A DNA stretch of 64,000 nucleotides, taken from Algoriphagus ornithinivorans. GTDB taxonomy: Bacteria > Bacteroidota > Bacteroidia > Cytophagales > Cyclobacteriaceae. A program made the position numbers and the translations under genes. Numbering within the stretch: the stretch's first letter is position 1; every line of letters starts with the position of its first letter. The notes under the pieces were generated by a model, which worked only from the letters and a program-made list of their open reading frames with translations, was not told where the DNA came from and searched no databases. The DNA lies in assembly GCF_900115305.1 (NCBI RefSeq), contig NZ_FOVW01000002.1, positions 1-64,000 of the forward strand, given 5' to 3'. Of the stretch, positions 17,383-25,738 are shown in pieces.

Positions 17383-19314
17383 ATGCTTTCAATTTCAAAC
17401 CTTTCCTATTTCATCGGCGGACGTGCCTTGTATGAAAATGCCAACTTACACATCAAGCCAAAAGATAAAATTGGGTTGGTAGGTCAAAACGGTACAGGAA
17501 AATCAACTTTATTAAAAATTATCAGCGGAGACTACCAGCCTAGCAGCGGGGAAGTTCAAAAAGCCAAAGATTGTACTATTGGTTTTTTGAATCAGGATTT
17601 GCTTTCCTATCAATCTGATGAAAGTATCTTGAATGTTGCTCTGGCTGCATTCAAGGAAACATTGGCTCTCCAGGATGAAATTGATGAGGTATTGAAAAAA
17701 ATGGAAACGGATCATTCTGAAGAGATCATCAACAGATTGGCTTTTCTACAAGATCGGTTCGAAGCCAATGAAGGGTATACCATCAAAGCCAAAGCAGAAG
17801 AGGTACTGGAGGGAATTGGTTTCAAGACCGAAGATTTGGAAAAACCTTTACGAACTTTCTCCGGAGGCTGGAGAATGCGAGTGATGCTAGCCAAATTACT
17901 TTTGGAAAAGCCTTCGCTTTTGATGCTGGATGAACCGACCAACCACCTGGATCTTCCATCCATTCAGTGGGTTGAGAATTATCTTAAAACCTATGAAGGT
18001 GCGGTGATTGTGGTTTCTCACGATCAAACCTTTTTGGATAATTGTATTTCCTCGACTGTGGAAGTTGCGAATCAAACCCTGACTTTGTACGCAGGCAATT
18101 ATTCTTTCTACAAGGAGGAAAAGAAAGAAAGAATGGAGATTCAGCAGAATGCTTATGAAAATCAGCAACAGATGATTAAGCAAACTGAGCGATTTATAGA
18201 GCGTTTCCGTGCGAAAGCTTCCAAGTCCAATCAGGTTCAATCAAGAGTAAAGGCATTGGATAGAATGGAGCGGGTGCATGAAGTGGTGGATGATGAAGCA
18301 TTTGTGAATTTCAAGTTCAAATTTTCTCAAAAATCGGGTCGGGACGTGGTCATATTGGATCATGTGAGCAAAAGTTATGGCGATTTGACCATTTTGAAGG
18401 ATACTTCTGCCAGAATAGAACGTGGGGATAAAATTGCTCTGATCGGTGCTAATGGTAAAGGGAAGTCTACTTTGCTGAGGATCATTGATGGTACTGAAAA
18501 AATCCAGGGTGAGAGAACCGAAGGCTATAATGTAATCAAGTCCTTTTTTGCACAGCATCAGTTGGAAGCCTTGACCCTGGACAATGAAATTATTCAGGAA
18601 ATGGCACAGGCGGGAAGTCCTAAAACTGAAACAGAGTTGAGGAATGTCTTGGGTTGCTTTTTGTTTACAAATGAGGAAGTTTTTAAAAAGATCAAAGTTC
18701 TTTCAGGAGGTGAAAAATCCAGAGTGGCTTTGGCTAAAACACTGATTTCTGAAGCGAATTTTCTATTGCTGGATGAACCGACCAACCACCTGGATTTCCA
18801 GTCTGTCAATATTCTGATCCAAGCTTTGCAGCAGTATGAAGGCACATTTATCACAGTTTCTCACGATAGGCATTTCATCAAAGGGGTAGCCAATAAAATC
18901 TGGTACATAGAGGATAATCAGATAAAAGAATACCCTGGAACATACGAAGAGTATGAGTTTTGGAAAAGCCAGCAAGTAAAAGAGGAGGGAACGAATCAGG
19001 CCCAGGAAAAGGCAGGTAAGAAAGAACAGAAAAAAACTGTCAATCCTCAGGATCCTGAAGTTCAGCAGGCTAAAAAGAACCTGAAGAAATTAGAAAATCA
19101 GTTGGAGTCGGTTGAGAAAGAAGTGGAGAAGTTAGAAGGAAATCTGGCTACAATAGAGATAGAGTTGGCTGACCCCGAGCTATACAATGATGATGAAAAG
19201 GCTGCAAAAGTTCAGGATAAATACCAGTCGGTTAAGGGTCAATTGGACCGGAAAAATGCGGAATGGGAAGAGTTGGTGGATGAGATTTCAAAATTGCAGG
19301 AAACTCTCAGCTGA
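17383..19314 (+). CDS. ABC-F family ATPase (ribosome-associated type)
   Basis: A 643-residue soluble protein with two ABC ATPase domains and no membrane part. Motifs are Walker A GQNGTGKST and GANGKGKST, signatures FSGGW and LSGGEKSR, and two identical Walker B segments LLMLDEPTNHLD / LLLDEPTNHLD. A linker of about 80 residues rich in Glu, Lys and Arg lies between the domains (the ABC-F tRNA-interaction arm), and the C-terminus is a Lys/Glu-rich coiled coil (about 545-640), as in Uup. ABC-F proteins bind the ribosomal E site and affect stalled translation or antibiotic protection; which subgroup this is cannot be fixed here. I start it at the second Met (MLSISNLSYFIGG): the upstream in-frame ATG at 17362 would put the promoter box inside the gene. 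Confidence 0.9.
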   Translation: MLSISNLSYFIGGRALYENANLHIKPKDKIGLVGQNGTGKSTLLKIISGDYQPSSGEVQKAKDCTIGFLNQDLLSYQSDESILNVALAAFKETLALQDEIDEVLKKMETDHSEEIINRLAFLQDRFEANEGYTIKAKAEEVLEGIGFKTEDLEKPLRTFSGGWRMRVMLAKLLLEKPSLLMLDEPTNHLDLPSIQWVENYLKTYEGAVIVVSHDQTFLDNCISSTVEVANQTLTLYAGNYSFYKEEKKERMEIQQNAYENQQQMIKQTERFIERFRAKASKSNQVQSRVKALDRMERVHEVVDDEAFVNFKFKFSQKSGRDVVILDHVSKSYGDLTILKDTSARIERGDKIALIGANGKGKSTLLRIIDGTEKIQGERTEGYNVIKSFFAQHQLEALTLDNEIIQEMAQAGSPKTETELRNVLGCFLFTNEEVFKKIKVLSGGEKSRVALAKTLISEANFLLLDEPTNHLDFQSVNILIQALQQYEGTFITVSHDRHFIKGVANKIWYIEDNQIKEYPGTYEEYEFWKSQQVKEEGTNQAQEKAGKKEQKKTVNPQDPEVQQAKKNLKKLENQLESVEKEVEKLEGNLATIEIELADPELYNDDEKAAKVQDKYQSVKGQLDRKNAEWEELVDEISKLQETLS

Positions 19315-19352
19315 GCTTTTCGTTTTGGATGCTAAAATCTCTATTTTGAAAG

Positions 19353-20624
19353 ATGCTTAATTCCTTTAGATATACACTTTTACTTTTTTGTTTGATATCC
19401 ATTCATGCTTTTGGACAGGTAGAGGACAAGGTTTACAAAGACCATATTCAGTCAGTCAGGATTTTTCCTATTGGTGCTGCATTTGACAGCCAGTTGGATG
19501 CGCCGGTAATATCCATGTCAGATTCTCGGCCTTTGATGTTGTTCTTTGATGATTTGGCCTATGATCCGGAATTGTATGCGGCTAAACTGATTCACTGCGA
19601 TGCGGATTGGAAGCCAAGTCAACTGAAAGACAATGATTTTTTACCCACTTTCAACGAATTTAATATCCAGGATTTTGATTACTCCAATAATACCCGAGTA
19701 CCCTTTATTCATTATTATTTTCAAATTCCAAGGGTTACCAAGTCAGGGAATTATGTAGTCAAGGTTTATGCAAATCGCGATGAAAACAATGTAGTTCTCA
19801 CTAAGCGATTCATGGTATATGAGGAATTATTTGCAGTAGGAGCTTCCATTGTACCACCATCCCAAACTTCTCAAAGAAGAAATTCACAGCAGATAAACTT
19901 AGCTGTCAATTACTCAAAAGGGGAGGTGATGGATCCTAACTCTCAGGTTAAAGTGGTTATCAGACAAAATCAGCGTTGGGATAATGCCCGATTTTTAAGC
20001 AGGCCAACTTTTCTAAATGAGAGCTCAAAAACTATGCGTTTCGAGAGTTTTGATGGAGAAAATGCTTTTAGTGCGGGGAATGAATTCAGGTTTGTGGATT
20101 TGAGATTTATTCGGGCAACAGGGGTGAATGTGGCTTCTGTGGAGGTTTTAGACGATATTATTTATGCAGAAGCTCAAGTCGATAGACCTAGACCCGCTGA
20201 GATTTACTCTCAATACCTAGATCTCAATGGGCAATATTTGGTGAATACCAACGATAGGCCAGGGGGTAATCCCGAGATAGAAAGTGAGTATATGCTGACC
20301 ACTTTTCGATTGTATCATCCTCAAAGTTCTAACCCAGTTTATTTGTTGGGAGCTTTGACAAATTGGGGAAAAAATCCGGAGGCTAAAATGCAGTGGAATG
20401 CTGAAATGGGAGTTTATGAAACTACGCTGTTACTGAAGCAAGGATGGTATGATTACCAATATGGTTACAAAGATGGAAGCCAGTTCTCAACCGAGGCTTT
20501 TGAAGGAGCCCATTTTGAAACAGAAAATGAATACGAAGTATTGATTTACTTCAGAAATCTGGGTTCTAGATATGATCAATTGGTAGGCTATGTGTATTTA
20601 CATCCCAATAGAAGAAGATTGTAA
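19353..20624 (+). CDS. Type IX secretion system Plug protein (DUF5103)
   Basis: A 423-residue exported protein with an N-terminal signal peptide ending near HAFGQ (about residue 22). The sequence matches the DUF5103 family: KDHIQSVRIFP, the SRPLMLFFDDL strand, the HCDADWKPSQL signature, FNIQDFDYSNNTR, and GNYVVKVY. In Flavobacterium johnsoniae the member of this family is the Plug that closes the periplasmic side of the SprA translocon of the type IX secretion system (established knowledge of the family). Its presence implies that the organism has T9SS, although no other Por/Spr/Gld component is in this window. It lies 38 bases after the ABC-F gene in the same direction. Confidence 0.85.
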   Translation: MLNSFRYTLLLFCLISIHAFGQVEDKVYKDHIQSVRIFPIGAAFDSQLDAPVISMSDSRPLMLFFDDLAYDPELYAAKLIHCDADWKPSQLKDNDFLPTFNEFNIQDFDYSNNTRVPFIHYYFQIPRVTKSGNYVVKVYANRDENNVVLTKRFMVYEELFAVGASIVPPSQTSQRRNSQQINLAVNYSKGEVMDPNSQVKVVIRQNQRWDNARFLSRPTFLNESSKTMRFESFDGENAFSAGNEFRFVDLRFIRATGVNVASVEVLDDIIYAEAQVDRPRPAEIYSQYLDLNGQYLVNTNDRPGGNPEIESEYMLTTFRLYHPQSSNPVYLLGALTNWGKNPEAKMQWNAEMGVYETTLLLKQGWYDYQYGYKDGSQFSTEAFEGAHFETENEYEVLIYFRNLGSRYDQLVGYVYLHPNRRRL

Positions 20625-20696
20625 TTGGGATTAAAAACCGATAGTCCATTCGAGTTGCTCATATTCATATCAATGATTGATTAATTCGGTCGTCCC

Positions 20697-21036
20697 TTTG
20701 GGACTTCTATGATTAAAAGGTAGATCCCTAAAATATCCAGAGATTAAAATCTCTGCCCGCCCGCCGCGGTGGGGCTAGGATATCTATCGTCGCTACGCGA
20801 CTAATAGCTTATTCAAATAGTTTCGGTGTGGCAAAATGCCCAAGGCGTGAGGCATTTTACAAAAAACTCAATTTCAAAAAATAAATATGAAGTTTTTGGT
20901 ATGGCTCAGAATGCCGTAGGCATGAATGATTTCCTAGCCCTGTCTTCGACAGGCAGGCACCCATTTTAATGGCTGGGATGCTGAATAGCTAATTAGGTTA
21001 AAAATGCCGTAGGCATGGCCGATAATAATGAAACCA
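20697..21036 (+). repeat. Hairpin repeat, long subtype, left copy (L)
   Basis: In order: GTCCC-TTT-GGGAC (about 20702), CAGAGATTAAAATCTCTG, a GC-rich CCGCCGCGGTGGGGCTAG block, GTCGC-TAC-GCGAC (about 20789), AATGCC...GGCATT, ATGCC-GTA-GGCAT (about 20910), CCTGTC-TTC-GACAGG (about 20940) and a second ATGCC-GTA-GGCAT (about 21003). Most stems are perfect with a three-base loop. Its closest relative is the copy at 22034-22400. Confidence 0.8.
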
Positions 21037-21092
21037 AAAATATAAATAATCGTTAGTTTGATTTGAATTTTAAATTTTTAATCTAAATTTTT

Positions 21093-21554
21093 ATGCCAAA
21101 CACATATTCTTCTCTTTATTGCCACACCATCTTTGCGGTTAAGTTTAGACATGCTGTCATCCAAAACTCTTTTAAAAAAGAGTTATTTGGTGTATTAGGA
21201 AACCTTATAAATGAATCGGGATGTAGTACCGTAATTGTAAATGGGGTTTCAGATCACGTTCATGCCTTATTTAAGTTTTATCCGAAGCACTCTATTTCAG
21301 AAGTAATGAAAAGCGTGAAGGCTAAATCCTCTAAATGGATAAATGAGAATGGTTTTTTGAATAATAGATTTGAGTGGCAAACAGGATTTGGTTCTTTCAC
21401 CAATAGCCAGAATCAGATTGGGAAACTATTTGATTATATAAAAAATCAAGATGAACATCATGAAAAAATAACCTTCAGGGAGGAATATTTGAATTTGTTA
21501 AAAGCTCATCAAATTGAATTTTTGCCTGAATATTTATTTAAGGAGTTGGAATGA
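21093..21554 (+). CDS. IS200/IS605-type TnpA, Y1 HUH transposase
   Basis: A 153-residue single-strand DNA transposase. It has the HUH metal site H55-V56-H57 in VSDHVHALFKF and the nucleophilic tyrosine Y115 in LFDYIKNQDEHH. The internal segment KSVKAKSSKWINE, the tail FREEYLNLLKAHQIEF and the total length also match TnpA/RAYT-class enzymes. These proteins cut and rejoin single strands next to imperfect hairpins. Here hairpin repeats lie on both sides at less than 100 bases. The frame is intact with all catalytic residues, so it may be active. No TnpB is adjacent. Whether it moves itself (IS200) or only its repeats (RAYT) cannot be decided from one copy. Confidence 0.88.
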   Translation: MPNTYSSLYCHTIFAVKFRHAVIQNSFKKELFGVLGNLINESGCSTVIVNGVSDHVHALFKFYPKHSISEVMKSVKAKSSKWINENGFLNNRFEWQTGFGSFTNSQNQIGKLFDYIKNQDEHHEKITFREEYLNLLKAHQIEFLPEYLFKELE

Positions 21555-21566
21555 TTGAATAAATCG

Positions 21567-22032
21567 GTCGTCCCTATGGGACTTCTATGATTAAAAGGCA
21601 GATAACTAAAATATCCAGAGATTAAAATCTCTGGCTAGGATATCTATCGTCGCTACGCGACTATTTCCCCAATAAAGAATAAATGGTTTCACTAAAAACG
21701 CCGTATGATTAAGACTTGTAACAAAAAGCTCAATTTCAAAAGATGAATATATTGTTTATGGCATGGCTCAGAATTCTGTAGAAATGACTGATTTCAAATG
21801 GATCGTCCCTATGGGACTTCTATGATTAAAAGGCAGATAACTAAAATATCCAGAGATTAAAATCTCTGGCTAGGATATCTATCGTCGCTACGCGACTATT
21901 TCCCCAACAAAGAATAAATGGTTTCACTAAAAACGCCGTATGATTAAGACTTGTAACAAAAAGCTCAATTTCAAAAGATGAATATATTGTTTATGGCATG
22001 GCTCAGAATTCTGTAGATGACTGATTTCAAAT
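21567..22032 (+). repeat. Hairpin repeat, short subtype, two tandem copies (R1, R2)
   Basis: The copies begin at about 21567 and 21802, 235 bases apart, and are nearly identical over their full length; a few substitutions and a two-base deletion near 22016 are visible. Each has GTCCC-TAT-GGGAC, the stem CCAGAGAT-TAAA-ATCTCTGG, GTCGC-TAC-GCGAC, then ACGCCGTATGATTAAG and GGCATGGCTCAGAATTCTG. The high identity suggests recent tandem duplication. Confidence 0.85.
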
Positions 22033-22033
22033 G

Positions 22034-22400
22034 GATCGTCCCTATAGGACTTCTATGATTATTCGAAAAGCCATTAATCATCCAGAGATTTAAATTTCCG
22101 CTAGCCCGCCGCGGTGGGGCTAGGATATCTATCGTCGCTACGCGACTAATAGCTTATTCAAATTTTTTAGGTGTGGCAAAATGCCCAAAGCGTGAGGCAT
22201 TTCACAAAAAACTCAATTTCAAAAAATAAATATGAAGTTTATGGTATGGCTCAGAATGCCGTAGGCATGAATGATTTCCTAGCCCTGTCTTCGACAGGCA
22301 GGCACCCATTTCAATGGCTGGAAATAAGAAATATCGAAAGGGTTTGGAATGCCGTAGGCATGACCGATTTTACTAAAAGAATTAACAGAGATGAAAACGC
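22034..22400 (+). repeat. Hairpin repeat, long subtype, right copy (R3)
   Basis: This copy resembles L (20697-21036) rather than the adjacent R1/R2. It has CTAGCCC-gccgcggt-GGGGCTAG, GTCGC-TAC-GCGAC, ATGCC-GTA-GGCAT twice and CCTGTC-TTC-GACAGG. Its first hairpin is damaged (GTCCC-TAT-AGGAC). A 78-codon open frame across it is a by-product of the repeat, not a gene. Confidence 0.8.
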
Positions 22401-22448
22401 CCGTTAATTTTATTATAAAAGAAGGAATAAAAATAAAAGTCAAAAAAA

Positions 22449-22470
22449 ATCCCCGCTAGCTAGCGGGGAT
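22449..22470 (-). terminator. Terminator of the Cas6-like gene
   Basis: A perfect palindrome ATCCCCGCTAGCTAGCGGGGAT lies 9 bases past the stop of the minus-strand gene. A run of A on its left reads as T8 on the minus strand. It is GC-rich like the CTAGC block of the neighbouring repeat, so it may derive from it. Confidence 0.85.
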
Positions 22471-22478
22471 TTTATGTT

Positions 22479-23369
22479 TTAATCTTCTGTGCTCTCGTCT
22501 GAGGAACCTTCTGTTTCCTCTGGAGCTACATTTTGACGAACTCTTTCAGTAGGTCGGTAAGGCACAAAGCCTTCTCTCTTGAATTTGTAAGTAGTTGTTC
22601 TGTTACCGGCAGGGTGATTTGCCAAGTCCAACATACCAAAACCTTTGTGTGTAAAGGCACCCAACCCACATTTAAATACGAAGTCTTGAACTTCCGGAGC
22701 GGCATACAAAGTGAAAGGAAGGGTGTATCCTCTTACTTCATATTTCACATCCATGTCATAGACTGCATAGATTCTTGCGAATTTTTTCTGTTGTTCTTTG
22801 AGTTTATTGACATAGACCATGTCTGGAACTACCTGAAACTTGTAGAAACTTTCCATTTGCTCTGGTGTATACCAGCCGGATCGTTCCATTCTAGTTAAAG
22901 TAGATTCATACAATAAGTCTGAAAATTCATCGCTATCTGGGCTGATGAATCTTTTGCCAATCTCCTCGTTGAATGCAGGGGTGATTAATACCAACGGGGA
23001 AATACAAACAAATTTGTTTGAAGTTTCCAACTCAGGCTCTACTTCCAATTCAGTGTACTCTGGAGAGAGAATTAAATTTCCCAACTCAATTTTTGGAGTT
23101 GCAAATACCTGCTCCAACAAGTAATCCATGAAATCTTCACTTTGAGAAGATAACACAAGAGTTACCAAGCTGGAGTAGTAGTGCAAACCGCTTCTACTTA
23201 CTTTAGTCTGACCCTTAAGACCAGAAAAATTAAAGTAGTTGTAGTTGAAGAACTCTTCTCTTCCTCCTTTGACAATTAAACCTTTAAGGAATTGCGCAAG
23301 GATGTACTGGTGATGAAAAGGTAAATAGGAACCTTTGTTTTTTAATGAAAATATTAGTCTAACTCTCAC
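22479..23369 (-). CDS. cas6: Solitary Cas6-like protein (RAMP fold, CRISPR RNA endoribonuclease family)
   Basis: 296 residues. The N-terminus MRVRLIFSLKNKG then PFHHQYILAQFLKGLI matches the first strand and helix of Cas6 (from memory, Pyrococcus Cas6 has PYNHQYYLQGLIYNAI there). The C-terminal half has the family's glycine-rich loop GLGAFTHKGFGML (about 235-247), which contacts repeat RNA. Cas6 cuts CRISPR precursor RNA at repeat hairpins. Oddities: no other cas gene or CRISPR array lies within the window; the positions that align with the Pyrococcus catalytic Tyr31 and His46 appear to be Lys29 and Tyr/Asn/Phe around 43-48; and about 47 extra residues follow the loop, ending in the acidic EETEGSSDESTED. 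It may therefore bind RNA without the standard cleavage chemistry. It has its own terminator and lies beside a hairpin-repeat island. Family call good; function open. Confidence 0.8.
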   Translation of the reverse strand: MRVRLIFSLKNKGSYLPFHHQYILAQFLKGLIVKGGREEFFNYNYFNFSGLKGQTKVSRSGLHYYSSLVTLVLSSQSEDFMDYLLEQVFATPKIELGNLILSPEYTELEVEPELETSNKFVCISPLVLITPAFNEEIGKRFISPDSDEFSDLLYESTLTRMERSGWYTPEQMESFYKFQVVPDMVYVNKLKEQQKKFARIYAVYDMDVKYEVRGYTLPFTLYAAPEVQDFVFKCGLGAFTHKGFGMLDLANHPAGNRTTTYKFKREGFVPYRPTERVRQNVAPEETEGSSDESTED

Positions 23370-23466
23370 GATAAATTAAAAATAAATGAGACAATAAATT
23401 ATTGAAAACAGATAACGTTTTTGGGTGGATAAGCGAGGTAAAATTACATTAAATTTTTATAATATC

Positions 23467-24564
23467 TTAAACATTGAATCTAAAATGCATGATATCTCCA
23501 TCTTTTACGATATATTCTTTCCCTTCTATCGCTATTTTTCCATTTTCTCTGCATGCAGCTTCCGTTTTGAATTGCTGATAGTCTGCAAGCTTGATTACTT
23601 CTGCTTTAATAAATCCACGTTCAAAATCAGTGTGAATTACCCCGGCAGCCTGAGGCGCCTTCCAACCTTTTTTGATGGTCCATGCTCTTACCTCCTGAGG
23701 TCCCGCTGTAAAATAGGTGATTAAATCCAGCAGGGCATAGGCGGCAGAAATCAGTTTATTAAGACCACTTTCTTCTAAACCGTACTCACTTAAAAATAAT
23801 TCCTTTTCTTCAGGGTCCTCAAATTCAGCAATTTGAGATTCTAATGCCGCACATAAAACAATGACCTCAGCATTTTCTTCCTGAACTTTATTCCTAAGCT
23901 CTTCTACGTACTTGTTGCCAGTTTGAATGCTTCCTTCATCCACGTTTGCTACATATAGCACGGGCTTGATGGTTAAAAGTTGTAAGTCACGGATAATTTC
24001 CAAGTCTTCCTTCTCGATTTCGATCGCTCTGGCATTCAAACCGGATTTCAATCCATCTCTGAATCTAACCAAAACTTCAAGCTCTTTTTTAGCTTTGGCA
24101 TCCCCTGATTTGGCTACCTTTTCTATTCTAAGGATTTTTTTCTCTACTGATTCTAGGTCCTTCAATTGGAGCTCAGTGTCGATTACTTCCTTATCGAAAA
24201 TAGGATCAACGCTACCTGCGACATGGACTATATTATCGTCCTCAAAGCATCTTATTACATGGATAATTGCATCGACTTCACGGATATTTGCCAGAAACTT
24301 ATTTCCCAAACCTTCTCCTTTGGAAGCTCCTTTTACCAATCCGGCGATGTCAACAAACTCGATGACTGTTGGTAAAACCCGCTGAGGGTTTACAAGTTGC
24401 TCCAAAGTTTTGAGTCTTTTATCCGGAACAGTCACCACACCCACATTGGGTTCAATCGTACAAAAAGGGAAATTTGCCGCCTCAGCTTTCGCGCTAGAAA
24501 GGGAATTGAACAAAGTGGACTTTCCTACATTAGGAAGTCCTACTATGCCACATTGTAAAGCCAT
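23467..24564 (-). CDS. ychF: Obg-like ATPase YchF
   Basis: A 365-residue P-loop NTPase of the YchF/OLA1 family. G1 is GLPNVGKST, G2 follows in FPFCTIEPNVGVV, G3 is DIAGLVKGASKGEGLGN, and the G4 position has NVDE in place of NKxD, which explains the family's preference for ATP. A coiled-coil helical insertion lies at about 130-200 and a C-terminal TGS domain has YFTAGPQEVRAWTI and ERGFIKAEVI. YchF associates with ribosomes and is linked to oxidative-stress responses in other bacteria. Its ATG overlaps the stop of the upstream AI-2E-type gene by one base (TAATG), so the two are translationally coupled. Confidence 0.95.
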   Translation of the reverse strand: MALQCGIVGLPNVGKSTLFNSLSSAKAEAANFPFCTIEPNVGVVTVPDKRLKTLEQLVNPQRVLPTVIEFVDIAGLVKGASKGEGLGNKFLANIREVDAIIHVIRCFEDDNIVHVAGSVDPIFDKEVIDTELQLKDLESVEKKILRIEKVAKSGDAKAKKELEVLVRFRDGLKSGLNARAIEIEKEDLEIIRDLQLLTIKPVLYVANVDEGSIQTGNKYVEELRNKVQEENAEVIVLCAALESQIAEFEDPEEKELFLSEYGLEESGLNKLISAAYALLDLITYFTAGPQEVRAWTIKKGWKAPQAAGVIHTDFERGFIKAEVIKLADYQQFKTEAACRENGKIAIEGKEYIVKDGDIMHFRFNV

Positions 24565-25658
24565 TAATTAGATGTTTTTATTTTAAATATTCTATAGGAT
24601 TTATACCCCTTATAAAATTCCATCACAGAAACTCTAAAAATGGTATAAACCGGTATCGCAAAAATCATCCCCAGTACTCCGGCGATTTTTGCCCCGGCAA
24701 AGATAACAACAAAAATTTCAAGGGGATGCGCTTTTACTGATTTCGAAAAAATCATAGGCTGTAAAAGGATATTATCTATGATCTGAACTATGGAAAAAAC
24801 CGAGAGAATCTTGATTAATAAATAGGTGAGTTCAGAATCCTCGGAAAAACTACCTGTTGAAATCCCCACAATAATCCCAAAAGTAGCACCCAATATAGGA
24901 CCCGCATAAGGTATCAAATTGGCAATTGCTGCAAATAGAGCGATGGTAAGTGCATATTCTATTCTCATTAGAGACAGCCCTAAGCTTGCAATCGTGAAGA
25001 TGGCCAAGATCTGTAATAAAAGTCCAGATAGATAATTCGATAGTAGCTTCTCCACTTTAGTGAAAGTTGCCACTGATAACTCAAAATAGGGGTTTGGAAT
25101 CAAATTAAGTAGATTCCTTCTCAATAAACCATTTTCCAGAAGTAGAAAGAAGGTAATGAAAGCTACGGCAATCAAACCTATAAATAAGGAGCTGGCGGTA
25201 CTGAATACCTGACTGATAAAGGTGCCAAAATCAAAACCCGTAATTGCTCTTACAATAAATGACTTAAATTCCTCAAAAAGGTAACCAGGTTGTGACTCGA
25301 TTAACTGATATTTCAGCAGAAAATTTTCAATCCGAGCTATTGGAATTTGAATTTGTTGGTAAATACCTTCTAAGTCTAAGTTGCTCAGAATGATCAGTTG
25401 ATTATTGATCAAAGGGAAAAAGAGCAAGCCTAAAAGAATCAGAAGTATAACGATCGCAGAATATGAAATAAGAATCGCTGTCCAACGTGGCACATGTTGT
25501 CCGCCAATGTGGAAATCATTCAATCGATTGGTCAAAGGCCGCAACAAAGCTGCTAAAATCAAGGATAAAATTAGATAAGCAGTAATATTTGAAAAGTACC
25601 AACCGAAGAGGAGGAAGGCTCCAATGAACAAGAATAGATATATAAAAAACCTCTGCAT
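24564..25658 (-). CDS. AI-2E-type (PerM/YdiK) family membrane protein
   Basis: A 364-residue polytopic protein of the AI-2E exporter superfamily. Two to three helices lie at the N-terminus (to about 85), a soluble segment of about 80 residues follows, and five or so helices occupy the rest. The family signatures AIANLIPYAGPILGATFGIIVG and LQPMIFSKSVKAHPLEIFVVIFAGAKIAGVLGMIFAIPVYT are present. Members have been linked to autoinducer-2 export, sodium/proton antiport and other transport, so no substrate is claimed. It is cotranscribed with ychF. A paralogue lies at 39776-40882. Confidence 0.87.
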   Translation of the reverse strand: MQRFFIYLFLFIGAFLLFGWYFSNITAYLILSLILAALLRPLTNRLNDFHIGGQHVPRWTAILISYSAIVILLILLGLLFFPLINNQLIILSNLDLEGIYQQIQIPIARIENFLLKYQLIESQPGYLFEEFKSFIVRAITGFDFGTFISQVFSTASSLFIGLIAVAFITFFLLLENGLLRRNLLNLIPNPYFELSVATFTKVEKLLSNYLSGLLLQILAIFTIASLGLSLMRIEYALTIALFAAIANLIPYAGPILGATFGIIVGISTGSFSEDSELTYLLIKILSVFSIVQIIDNILLQPMIFSKSVKAHPLEIFVVIFAGAKIAGVLGMIFAIPVYTIFRVSVMEFYKGYKSYRIFKIKTSN

Positions 25659-25670
25659 ATTGGATAAAGT

Positions 25671-25693
25671 AAAAGGAGGCTATTTGGCCTCCT
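25671..25693 (-). terminator. Probable terminator after the DUF3276 gene
   Basis: GGAGGC-tatttg-GCCTCC can fold, and AAAA at 25671-25674 reads as a short T run on the minus strand. It lies between the DUF3276 stop and the start of the AI-2E-type gene. Confidence 0.6.
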
Positions 25694-25738
25694 CTAATAT
25701 ACTATTTACTCAACGTGATCTAAATTTTTGGAAATTTT

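Larger units (their letters stand above)
20697..22400. mobile_element. IS200-like Y1 transposase nested in its hairpin repeats (REP/RAYT-like unit)
   Basis: A transposase gene at 21093-21554 is bracketed by one repeat copy on the left (20697-21036) and three on the right. The left copy and the outermost right copy (22034-22400) belong to one long subtype. They share CTAGC-type GC blocks, GCCCAA-GCGTGAGGCATTT and the CCTGTC-TTC-GACAGG hairpin. The two inner right copies are a short subtype. The arrangement resembles known REP-associated tyrosine transposase units, in which the transposase acts on flanking hairpins. Boundaries are approximate; no target duplication is expected for this class. 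Confidence 0.65.

Noticed and set aside
22171..22407. 78-codon open frame as a gene
   Set aside because: It lies fully inside repeat R3 and translates hairpin DNA; the equivalent left copy does not keep it open.
20625..22478. Complete IS605 element with TnpB
   Set aside because: No TnpB-like frame is present near the Y1 transposase; only the IS200/RAYT-type gene and its repeats are seen.
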